64,000 nt of DNA. Source: Hydractinia symbiolongicarpus. Lineage: Eukaryota; Cnidaria; Hydrozoa; Anthoathecata; Hydractiniidae. The DNA is taken from positions 8,370,001 to 8,434,000 of the forward strand of contig NC_079881.1 in the NCBI RefSeq assembly GCF_029227915.1, in the 5' to 3' direction. A program made the position numbers and the translations under genes. Shown here piece after piece: positions 54,301 to 64,000 of this stretch. The number at the start of each line of letters is the position of its first letter. Position 1 is the first letter of the stretch. The notes below the pieces were generated by a model. It did not search any database. It was not told the origin of the DNA and saw nothing but the letters and a program-made list of their open reading frames with translations.

Positions 54301-57300
54301 ATGATAAGATAAGCAGTCTCAAACTTATGCTGGATACAACACTATAAGAGTCTCTTCAGTGGCAATTTTAGCCTATCTCACGCGCATGCCACCTCTGTCT
54401 TTTACTGTCTGACTAAACCTCTCAGTTGCGAATACTAAATGCTTTGGCTTATTTGGCACAGCGTTGTATCGCTCGCCCAAGGTTACATTAACTTAGACTG
54501 GATGAGCAATCTGAATAAATAAAATAAGTTTATAAACACATATTTTATTAAAAAATCTTTTTTATCTATTTTATCTTGTCTTTTTCATATATTTTGGTTA
54601 TTTTTTACTGCAAATAATAAAATGAGAAAAACTTTTCGTGGAATTAGGAGGGCAATTAATTGATCAGGTAATCTCTCATTTCTCAGAACTGTCTTTGCAA
54701 AAAGTCTTTGCAATCGTTCTCTCCTTATTGATAAGACTGCTTTCAGTTTGCAAATTAGTAATTTGAACCCCAACAGGTGAGCTTTACATAAAAAATATAA
54801 AAAGTTTCAAAATGCAGCTTTTTGTCTAAAACCACCAAAACTTACTTGTATAAAGCAAACCTGTATGTTGTCCTAAAATCATCAAAACGCATTTGTATGT
54901 AAGTTAAACTATTAAAACTAACAATACCGTATTTTGTTTTAACATCATCAAAACAGGAACGTATGGACCTTACACAATGCTGAATTTTATTCTAAAATCG
55001 TCAATCATATGAAGGTTAAACAACGTCGTATTTTGCTTGACTTAAACCTCATGGGCAAAAATTTTTTTGCAGTTCACTTTTAATATTCAATTTGAAGCCT
55101 GTTGATTTTTGCTTTCTTAATACACAATGTCTTATTTTAATTGCTTGAATTTTTGAAGTGTCTTTTTAACTCATGAAAGACATAATTAGTTGCCAGTCAA
55201 TTTAGCCATCCACTTTTATATCATGACAGTGAAATGGGAAATTTTGGCGGTTTGATCAGCCAATGTTTTAAGTGTTGTTCCACTTTATCTGCATCACTAA
55301 AAAAAGTTTAAAACGGATTGTGGTTAAATTAACTTTTTTAAATGCTGTTTTTTGCCGTTTTCCATGGTTTAAGGATACGGTAACCCCCTGAGACACATAC
55401 TCAGTATATTTAAAATATCCCCTCTGCTTGCTATATTAACCCTATCAAATATATATATTCTGAAAGCCAAATAAATTATCTCTAGAATGGCGATAAAATA
55501 TTTTCATAAAAAATCCAAAAAGTAGAATGTCAAAAAATTCACCCTTCCATTCATTTTGTCGAACACTCCCCTCAATAAAATTTTTGTTCATTGAAAAATA
55601 TATCATTGTGAAGCTCTTATTCAGCTCTAAAGAACTTTGCTTTTTTTACTCAACAAAAACAACACAAGGTTCCAAAAATATAGCATATGTTGTGTTATAG
55701 TAGCTGTTTTATGACTGATTTTTCTATTTTTAAGCATGATAGATCAATAACTAGATATTTTCTCACTTTCTGCGTTAGAAAAGCAAAGTTTTGTAGCCAA
55801 AGATATAATTGTCGCAACAAACTTGTTTTTGTACAATTTCGACAAGATGGAGTTACGACTAAAAATTTTATTTCAGAAAAAGCAAATCGAAGACCTTTGC
55901 TTTTACCTGCAAGAACATGTTACACCCACTTAAACGGTATGAATAATTAATTGCTCATTAATATTTAATTTAAAATTAATGGTAAAGTGTTTTCGCAGAA
56001 CTTTGGGTCTAGTTATTGTTAAACAGACAACAGGATAACATAACATAACAGGATAAAAGCGAAAATAATAAAGAAATAAATTAAAAAGGTATAGATGATA
56101 AATAATAATATATTTGTATAGATTATTAAAGTGTAAATGTTTCCTATGTTATATGTAGAGATGAAACTTTTTATTCGTTCTGCATAACACTCTTTAATTA
56201 TTATACAGATTAAATATATGTGAGGAATTTTAAACTTTAAGCACACTATGGAAAACACTAAAAGATAAAGAAGATTTTTCTTCATTTTATTCCTCTTAAC
56301 AATAAATATTTTTGATTCTTTTTTTAAAAATATCAGGAAAATATGCCAAAGAATCAAAAGAATCAATAATTTTTTTAAAAAAATGACCCTGAAGGGGGTT
56401 ATACCGTATCCTTAAGTTTTTTAGATAAAAAAATCAACGCTTGAAAAAGTTAGTTCACCTTTCTATTGTTTGTTTTAAAATTAGTGGAAAGAATAAAAAA
56501 CTCCATTTCATCAAAACTAACCTCGTCTTCATGCAATGATTTTGAAAAAGGCTTATTGCAATTCTTTTTTTTTTCTTTTTTTTATATCTTTTCTAAGGTT
56601 TTTAGAAAAGGTAAGGTTTCTAACAGAAATCTAAATATTACACTATACTAAACAATGTTAAACATTATTTCTACAAGTCTTATCTCTATTTTAGAGGGAA
56701 AGTAATTAATTTCTCACTTTAAAATTAAAATCATGTTAAATATTAACCCTTGTAAGAAATAAAAATAAAAATGCACCCGCAAATTTTTAAAACAGTATTT
56801 ATGAATTCCCTCTAAGAAAACGGTTTAGAGTGCCTGTGATGTTCTTATTAACAGTCATTTAGGAAATGCAAAATACACACATTTCGAAAGTAGGTTATAT
56901 CTGATTTAATAACAAGACAAGATTTCAAGACAAGAAAAAATACACATGCCTTGCCATAAGCAAATAATCTCCCGAGCAATTAATTGCTCACGTCAGAGTG
57001 TCCACGCGAGCAATTTTGCTGGCCATATTTTTCGCTAAAAAAACTTTACATTTAGTCTCTCAGGGCATCTTTTTCAGGAGAGGCGTGCGCCTTGGCACAC
57101 ACCTAAATCATTTCAGGCGTGTGATTAAAATGCCTGTCACATTTCCAGTTTGGTCGGACATGTCCGTGGCTCGTTTACGATAGATTTCCGTCTTGGTCGG
57201 AGACTTTTAGATCTCAAAATTATTGAATAGTCCTGGTCCTTGAAATCCACGAGCAAGCCTATTCATAGCCAACCTGACCATCCTAGCTAATTCACTGACT

Positions 57301-60300
57301 CCTGACTTAGTTAAAAGAACTACGTAGACATAAATCTCTTTTGCCTGGCCCTTTCGTCGTTGGTAACCAGGTCTTACACAAGAAACCCAGCCATGTGGTT
57401 CTTAACTAATGCGGAGGTGAACGCCGACGAAGCACGGATGACGCAAGTCTGCAAAACTGCACTTACAGGCGAAACAGACAATTTATCATGGTTTTAATTG
57501 TAAATAATTTCTTCATTTGACGAAACAATTGGAAACCATAGCAGGTCCAAATTTAATGGATTATTTTCTTTATGCCGTAACTGTTATTCAAACAATTTAA
57601 AAAACGAAACCCATGTGCAATTTTTTTTCTGTATCAATTTTATGTACCTGAACTTTCCGAATGAATTTGGAAGTTTTATTTAAACCATGCAGATAAAGAT
57701 TTTTTTTAATTTGCTGAAAAATAAAAAATAAATTTATGAAAACGACAGTATAGTCATGCATACTATTTCGGACATGTAGAAAAGGAAGTTAGATTGAGAG
57801 AGTCGCTATACCAGTGGACGCTCGATCATCGTGTTTGGGGTTCACGATTTGAAACGTCCCCCACTTTTCTACTGCAAAATGAATGCGCAACAAAGATTAA
57901 CCTTAATGCCCGTATCGCACGCGTTTTACAAAATGGCGAATGAACTTTTGCACGATGAGTGGAAAATAATCACACCAAATATCTTTTCAGTTTCAGGTTG
58001 AGCGTTCGTGCAGGAATTTCACTTAAAAGACCAATCAATTCTTAAGAAAAACGTTTACAATTATCTCAAAATGTTAATATTTATGCGAGCAATAGAATGC
58101 TCGGGTAACGAGCATTTACGCGAGCACTTCGTGAGCGCGAGCAATTGCTCGCGACTCATGGCAAGGCCTGGTACAGGATTACAAAAAAATAGAAATATGT
58201 TTTTGACCATCAAACTTTGTGAGGTGCACTTTTATTTTAAAATTAACATGTAATTGATAGCTAGCTTTTCGTGCATGTAAAACGAAGTTAAGTGCACGTT
58301 GGGTGCACGCTTACAAGAATGTACCTAATTTTTAAAGCCTGTGTCCTTTCCATCAGGGTTCACAGTTAGTGTAAAATATGTAAAAAAATAAATATTTAAT
58401 CTGTTACAAATATGATATTGCATTGTTGAGTAAGCATTCTTCTTCAGTAAATAATGAATTAACATTATCATTAATTATTTAAGCTTGTCACATACTATTA
58501 CATCTGCTTGATGTATGACATTAGCATCTTGTTATTTCATTCGTGTTATGATGAAGGCTGGATTTTTAGTGTTTTCCATGTGTATAATAGTTGTTTCTTT
58601 GTTATTATCTGACAATTCTATTTATAATTTCAATGTACTTGTTTGTTTACTTAAAATAGGTTTATTTCTTTAGTTTTATAATTAATACTATCTTTACCAC
58701 TGTTATTAAAGCCTAAACTGAAGGCTTTATTTTTTTATTAGTTGTTAGGTTCAGTCCAGAATGATCCTGAAACATGATTTTTTTTTAATCTATACACTTC
58801 TGTTATTAACTTGATGCTTTTTTTCTGATTATGGATTGCATAGTTTAATCCATTTTTGACAAGATTCTCATGAGTTTGGAAAATGTCTGGAAAATGTGAT
58901 AGCGAAGCATATAAAGATCAAAACAAAAATATTTGATATTTTAGTCAATTTTGATTTTATTCTGAGATAGAAATTTTTTTCTAAATTTAGTTGTCACAAA
59001 AATCTACTAAACTATCACATGTACTTTTTCTTTAATGAGAAATTGTTTAAAGTTCTCATACATCTGGAGAAAAATTATTTTGGAATATGTACTAAAATAA
59101 AATTTTAGTTAATAAGGGTAAAGTGTATTTGCATTTCCTTGGTTAAAATTGCAACTTTTTTTATCCTTTATCCTTAAAAATCAAGTGAATATTTATACAA
59201 GATTACCAAGGGAGACTATAGGTAAAAAACAAAGATAAGTAAGATTAAGTGAACAAGTGAACAAGGGAGTAAGATTAAGGCAGTTCAAGTCTAAGCCTCT
59301 TTTATTTCGTCACAATATCTTTTTTAAAAATGTTAATTCCTTCTTATAAACTAAGAGCAATTAAAATTTCCTTTTTTAGTTTTTGAGCTATTTATTATTT
59401 AAAAAATATTACCAGGTTAATATTTTTCATATCACATGCATATAAAAGTTGTTTTGTTTGCTTAACAACCCAAACAAAAGAGATTTAAAAGAAATCACAA
59501 GGTGTTTAATATTTTTTTCGTTATTGTATAGCTTTTTTTTTTCGCACCCAAAGCTTTAACTTCTTTATCGTTATTTATATAAAGTTAGTTTCATTTTTAA
59601 ACTGAAGTAATATTCTAGTAAGCTTAAATATAAGGTTATAGTCTAACCTGTTGAAATGGTTGTAAAATATAAAGCAAAGACAGACTTGCAATTTACAAGT
59701 AATAAAAATCTTCTCAAACACCAACGTAATGATCCTGATCTAAAACATCTATTCAAGGTATTCAAGTTATTCATTTTTTTAATTGTAATTATGATGTAAA
59801 ATAACTAGGTGAAGGTTATCATTCCTCTGAAGTTGTCTTTAATATTATGCTGTCCAGAATCACAAGTTGTCATGTTTTTGCTGTAACAGTGTATGACATT
59901 GCAGTGTATAATGTTTCGTTATAATGTAAACTTGTTTTCTTTTTCAAGATAATCACATCCGGTGTAAATCATGAAATATCATGTTAATCTAAATTTTAAT
60001 AATTTTGACCATTTTGAACCTTAAAGGGTTTCAAATGTTCACACTTTGTATTACACAGATAAATGAAATACCTAAAAATTGAACCAACTTGTTTCATGCT
60101 TAAATGTTTAATGAAAAATGTATAAGATGTTCTACAATAATACATGAAACCAAGCAAATGTTAGAAAAGGTGTCCAAAATTCTGATGTTATATTACTAGG
60201 AAAAGTTTCTTAACAAGTTTCCTAATTTGCTAGGTGGATATTAAGTTAAAAACATGATTTTGACACAACAACAAAGAGACTTTCATCAACATATATAAAA

Positions 60301-63300
60301 AGAAAATATTAAATATATTTTTCGCCTTCTATATATTCCGTTAAAATTTTCAATTTTTTATTAGTCTTTCAATTTGCCAAATTAACCTAAATTCTTGTTT
60401 GTGATAATACCTGAATGTCATACTAATGATTGATGGAAGGTGTGTAGAAAAGTTTCCTACTTTAAACTTCTACCTTTTTGCAACTATTAAGCGTTCCTTA
60501 ATTTTTTGGAAGGCAACTATCAGTTTCTTATAAAGTGGCTTCTTTTAAGTTGGGCTGTTGATAATTTTATTAAATAACTTGCATAGTGGCTCCTATCATG
60601 ATTTTTAGCTAAATGAAGTGTTCCACAGGATTAGTAAGACAGAAGTAATTACAAAGCTCCCTTATGCTAAATTTTTCTTAAGACATTTTGTCAATATTTA
60701 AAATCATTAAAACATTTAAATTATTAAGTGGCAAAGAAAGAAAATATAATGTGGTTATCAGTATTGCTATATTCTTTTCCTACTTGCGTATTTAAGAAAA
60801 CTAACTTTTTACAATAAAAAGTAATAGTTACTCTGCATTTTCGGAATTGTTTTTTTTTTCTAAAATCCTATTTTTATCATGTCAGAAACCAACTGCAGAC
60901 ACAAACCTGTATGAACTTAAGTAAAAGCTTAGTCACATCGACTTTTGTCTTAGCAGTTTCCGACTGTCCACATAAGTTAATGTCTGTGTGATTAAAGTTT
61001 AGAAAACGCTTCATCATAATCACTACCCTGATTAAATAACCTACTGAATGTTGTTAATATGTGTAAACTTATAGTTATGTATTTTTTGAAAGTTTATTAT
61101 TTTTTCTGTTTAGGTGATGCTTATTGGGGATAGTGGTGTTGGAAAAACTTGTGTGTTAATTCGTTTCAAAGATGGTGCCTTTTTAAGTGGAAGTTTTATA
61201 TCAACAGTTGGTATTGATTTTCGAGTGAGTTACTTTACTAAGTTGTAAAAATGTCCACTATGCCAGGAGTCTGGAAAGTCAGGAAAATATATCTGGAATT
61301 TTAAATTTTGTTGGTTAATTAAAATTATTTTTATTTTAAAGTATTATGTAAACAATGAATTTCAGGTCCATGCTTAAGTCAAAATCTATGTATTTTTTTC
61401 GTATGTAAAAAATACTTGTTTTTTGTCACATGTTTACCAATGTTCAACAAACAAAAACTTCAGAAACATCATAAGGAACTTGAGATGTCAAAAGTTTTGT
61501 GCAAAACAGACAAATTAGCTAAAAGCAGAATATGGGGCACTTCCCACGTTCTAGCCGTGTAGATAAATTGTTTAAAAAAGCTTTTTTGATTAAGTTACCA
61601 TTGTCATCACAAATAAAATACATTAGTTTAAAGTGAAAAGAGCGTGCATTTTAAAATTGACAACATACTTTTAAACGGATTGTATTCTAACAGTTTTCCT
61701 TTTTTTTCTCTTTGCTTGTGTATCTTCTATGTCAATTTTTTATGAACAAAAATTTTTTGAAAATTCTTATGCCACATCTATGTAAATGTTTTAGGGGCAT
61801 AAGGGGAATAAATGAACATTTGGCCCTTTAATAAAATACACAGATGTGAATGCAGCAATAAAGAATTAGAATTTTTCTGTATAGTTTGTGTGAAACGTAC
61901 ATTTACAATCCAAACTTTAATTAAAAATGAAAGACATGTCAGGAATGTTAGGAAAACGTGTTGATATTGTTTAAAGATTTTGTATCTTATTGGTAAAGCA
62001 GTAAAAAAGTTTTTAAATTGATTTTAACCAATCTGAGATTCTCTAGCTGGGTTTGGTAATTAGGATCTTTTGGAGAGTTAGGTACCTAATGGTAACATAT
62101 GTAGGTAGTGGGCTTCATTCTCTTTATTTGAACCTTAACTTCTTTTCCCTAATTTTACCATAATGTTTTTACACTTCACTGCTGCATGTGGCATGGTGCC
62201 ATGAAAATGTGTTAAGAGATGATTTTATAATCCATAAAATCTAAATAATTTTAATTTTAGAATAAAACAATCAATGTCGATGGCAAGAAAGTCAAGTTAC
62301 AGGTATGTGGGTTAAATGATTTTGTATAATTTTTTTTTATTTTCTACAAGCTTTAGTTTCAACTATTTTTTACCTAACAAACATGTGTGTACTTCTTTTA
62401 CAAAGTGAGCTATTATTCAAAAATGTTTTAAGGTTGCGACGCAACAATATATAAGTTTCCTAACAACTATGTTTGTGCTTTTATTACAAAGAGGGCTATT
62501 TTATATTATTACTATGTTCTTTACCTTTTATATCAAAAAAGAAAAAAGTCAAGTATGTTGTTAAATATTTTTAGGATGCGTTACAAGTATGTATAAATCT
62601 TCGTCTTTTGGAATAACAATTTTCTTTTCACGATGTTTAGATCTGGGATACTGCTGGGCAAGAGCGATTTCGAAGTATAACACATGCATACTACAGAGAT
62701 GCACATGGTAAGAAAATTTTTCACATATATGCATGTTAAAATGGGAAAATTCTCCCTACGCAACCACCGATTGTTGATTGTTGCGTCATTGTAGATAAAA
62801 TGAATTGTCATATGTCCACTGTTTTTACAATATGACAAAAAAGTCACTGTAAAAATAACATCATTTTAGATTTAATTATTTTGCATACATGATACCTGAA
62901 TGGTCCCACAAGCATTTATTGGCATCAAAAATTTTTAACCTTTCTTTTTTATAGTTTTAGACCTTTAAACTTTATCAGTGTAAAGGTGTTATGTCGCAAA
63001 GTTTGAATGTGTACTATTTACAGGTGTAAACTCATCATGATAAGGAAACATTAGCTTTACGACATGACTTTGACATAATTTTATCACCTTTAAATTTGCA
63101 TTTTTTAACACTTTTCTTTTATGTTAAGATGTGATAAATATTTGTTTCTTTAGCACTTTTGCTGCTTTATGATGTTGGAAGTAGAAAAACATATGATAAT
63201 ACAAGGGTGAGTAAAGTTTTTAGTTTTTTTGCAGGTATGGATTATCTCCCACGTTTTTTTATTTATGACCCATTGGTGCAATTTATAATGAAGCATAAAC

Positions 63301-64000
63301 AAGATAATATCTTTCAATCATGCAGCAGTTCTAATCGACTTTAAATAATACCAAAATGGATTTTAGTGTTGGGAAAATATTCGGTTAACAGTAATTAAGA
63401 ACTAGCCATGTGGGTTGTTTTTTTTATCTCAAACTTGTATTTTAAAGGCATGGCTTTCTGAAATCAAGGAGTATGCTCCTCATGATGCTGTTGTAATGTT
63501 GCTTGGAAATAAGGTGAGTTCTCCATAACATACAAAAATTGTAGCCACAATTTTTTTATCATTAACTCTTAGAAGCTAGTATTTATTTATAAAACTTGAA
63601 GTATCCATGGTGTTTTGTCAACAATATTTTGTCACGATTTCTAGTCACCTGCTTTCACAACATTGATATAGTTAGGAACTTCCAGATAGGACTTTCAATT
63701 CTTTTTCGTGTGGGTTTTAGTTTGTATACGATCAAGTTAAGTGATCGCAAGTTATGGTTAATAGATGTTATGTTGGTATTTTGGCGTTTTTGCAAAACCA
63801 ATAGGTGTACTTGGCGGTCTAAGGGGTAAATGTCATCTTTCTCAAGCTGTCAATCATATCTCTTACAACATTTTATTGTTAGTGTGATCTAACTAAAGAG
63901 AGACAAGTAAAACGAGAAGAGGGGGAAAAGTTAGCATCTGTAAGTATTTCTTCTTTCTTATCTTGTGGTGACTATGAAATGTAATGCTATGTACAAAGGC
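51281..64000 (+). CDS. RAB26: Rab26/Rab37-family small GTPase (3' end off window)
   Basis: Exons: first exon 51281-51346 or 59656-59757, then 61114-61224, 62261-62302, 62641-62707, 63154-63206, 63448-63513 and 63883-63939; the gene continues past the right edge. All borders are GT-AG and in phase. Visible motifs are the P-loop [28 protein letters not shown] (switch I), [20 protein letters not shown] (switch II), [19 protein letters not shown] and LLGNKCDL. The [22 protein letters not shown] and HDxxxMLLGNK text is characteristic of Rab26/Rab37, which recruit to secretory granules and presynaptic or autophagic vesicles. The hypervariable C-terminus and prenylation cysteines are not in the window. 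It probably predates the vertebrate Rab26/Rab37 split, so the symbol is approximate. Confidence 0.92.
51410..51490. repeat. CCTGGAATTGTCCTGGAA short repeat
   Basis: The string TCCTGGAATTGTCCTGGAA with a nearby GGTGACCA block recurs at 32405-32475 and 53395-53480. A weaker version with TCTGGAAAGTC appears at 61265-61310. It is a small dispersed family with internal 10-bp periodicity. Confidence 0.6.
52075..52710 (+). repeat. Dispersed repeat R2, copy A (Rab intron 1)
   Basis: Closely similar to 57180-57925. Shared text includes GATAGATTTCCATCTTGG, ATTGAATAGTCCTGG, GAGCAAGCCTATTCATAGCC and CAACCTGACCATCCTAGC. It also includes AAAGAACTACGTAGACATAA, AGCCATGTGGTTCTTAACTA and, at the right, AAACGTCCCCCACTTTTCTA then GCCCGTATCGCA. 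No transposase frame is visible. Confidence 0.8.
53490..56940 (+). other. Rab intron 1, middle part
   Basis: AT-rich intronic sequence without a recognised gene. An 87-codon frame at 55687-55950 (with [20 protein letters not shown]) has some balanced composition but no family match. It lies beside ATATAT simple repeats (53940-53990). Confidence 0.35.
56948..58170 (+). mobile_element. 1.2-kb element with inverted ends containing R2 copy B
   Basis: The left end GCCTTGCCATAAG followed by CGAGCAATTAATTGCTC, and the right end, minus strand GCCTTGCCATGAG followed by GCGAGCAATTGCTCGCG, form matching inverted termini with subterminal palindromes. The interior (57180-57925) is repeat R2, with about 110 bp not found in copy A (57547-57660). 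There is no long open frame, so it is a non-autonomous DNA element. A target duplication was not clear. Confidence 0.65.
58171..59655 (+). other. Rab intron 1, right part
   Basis: AT-rich sequence with no gene seen. If the second first exon (59656) is used, its promoter would lie in the right end of this stretch; no specific element was identified. Confidence 0.4.
59656..59757 (+). CDS. RAB26: Rab alternative first exon 1b
   Basis: ATG opens 34 codons ([20 protein letters not shown] then [14 protein letters not shown]) to a donor AAG|GTATTC. It ends in the same phase as exon 1a, so LKHLFK would join [12 protein letters not shown]. The basic, polar N-terminus differs fully from exon 1a. It is much closer to exon 2 (1.36 kb). 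Splicing 1a to 1b would also keep the frame but would include an unusual insertion. It could be a true alternative promoter, or a chance frame with a donor. Confidence 0.5.

Noticed and set aside
56019-56366. 115-codon minus-strand frame
   Set aside because: It is almost entirely Ile, Leu, Phe, Lys and Tyr from AT-rich DNA, without motif or splice context.

Overview
This is a eukaryotic, AT-rich nuclear window. Genes are split into many small exons with GT-AG introns, separated by AT-rich intergenic DNA packed with decayed transposons and tandem repeats. The repeat content (LINE, hAT-like, Penelope-like, short palindromic elements), the gene families and an early-diverging claudin-like protein suggest an early-branching animal. 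A cnidarian, probably a medusozoan/hydrozoan, is my best inference; it is not proven by the sequence.

Five conserved genes could be assembled exon by exon with consistent reading phase, all on the + strand. They are PDPK1 (PDK1 kinase, 16 exons, 14201-21511), GID4 (substrate receptor of the CTLH/GID ubiquitin ligase, 7 exons, 26903-30733), TVP23 (Golgi membrane protein, 5 exons, 31922-36321), a LUC7-like U1 snRNP splicing factor (10 exons, 38228-48270) and a Rab26/Rab37-type GTPase (from 51281 through the right edge, two candidate first exons). A two-exon claudin/PMP22-type four-helix membrane protein lies at 6415-7718. A minus-strand exon at the left edge resembles the ENTH domain of tepsin. 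Two weaker gene candidates lie between PDPK1 and GID4: a minus-strand ORF with one in-frame stop (22917-23399) and a 60-residue single-helix protein (24479-24661).

Layout: 1-6.4 kb holds the tepsin exon, a PIF/Harbinger-like MITE, a dispersed repeat and a LINE 3' end. At 6.4-14.2 kb are the claudin-like gene, two LINE 3' ends, two minisatellites and a GCTA-rich tract. PDPK1 fills 14.2-21.5 kb and carries a SINE-like insertion, a 20-bp minisatellite and one copy of a 109-bp structured repeat whose identical twin lies in the 3' flank. GID4 and TVP23 occupy 26.9-36.3 kb. LUC7 (38.2-48.3 kb) carries a hAT transposase remnant in its intron 3. A Penelope-like endonuclease remnant precedes the Rab gene, whose ~9.8-kb first intron holds a 1.2-kb element with inverted ends.

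No operon-like logic links the genes. They are unrelated housekeeping or trafficking genes (kinase signalling, protein degradation, Golgi transport, splicing, exocytosis) that happen to share orientation. The most unusual items are the twin 109-bp hairpin elements around the last PDPK1 exon, the alternative first exons of the Rab gene, and a family of tiny palindromic elements with CCTCGTCCCCAGG ends and 9-bp target duplications.
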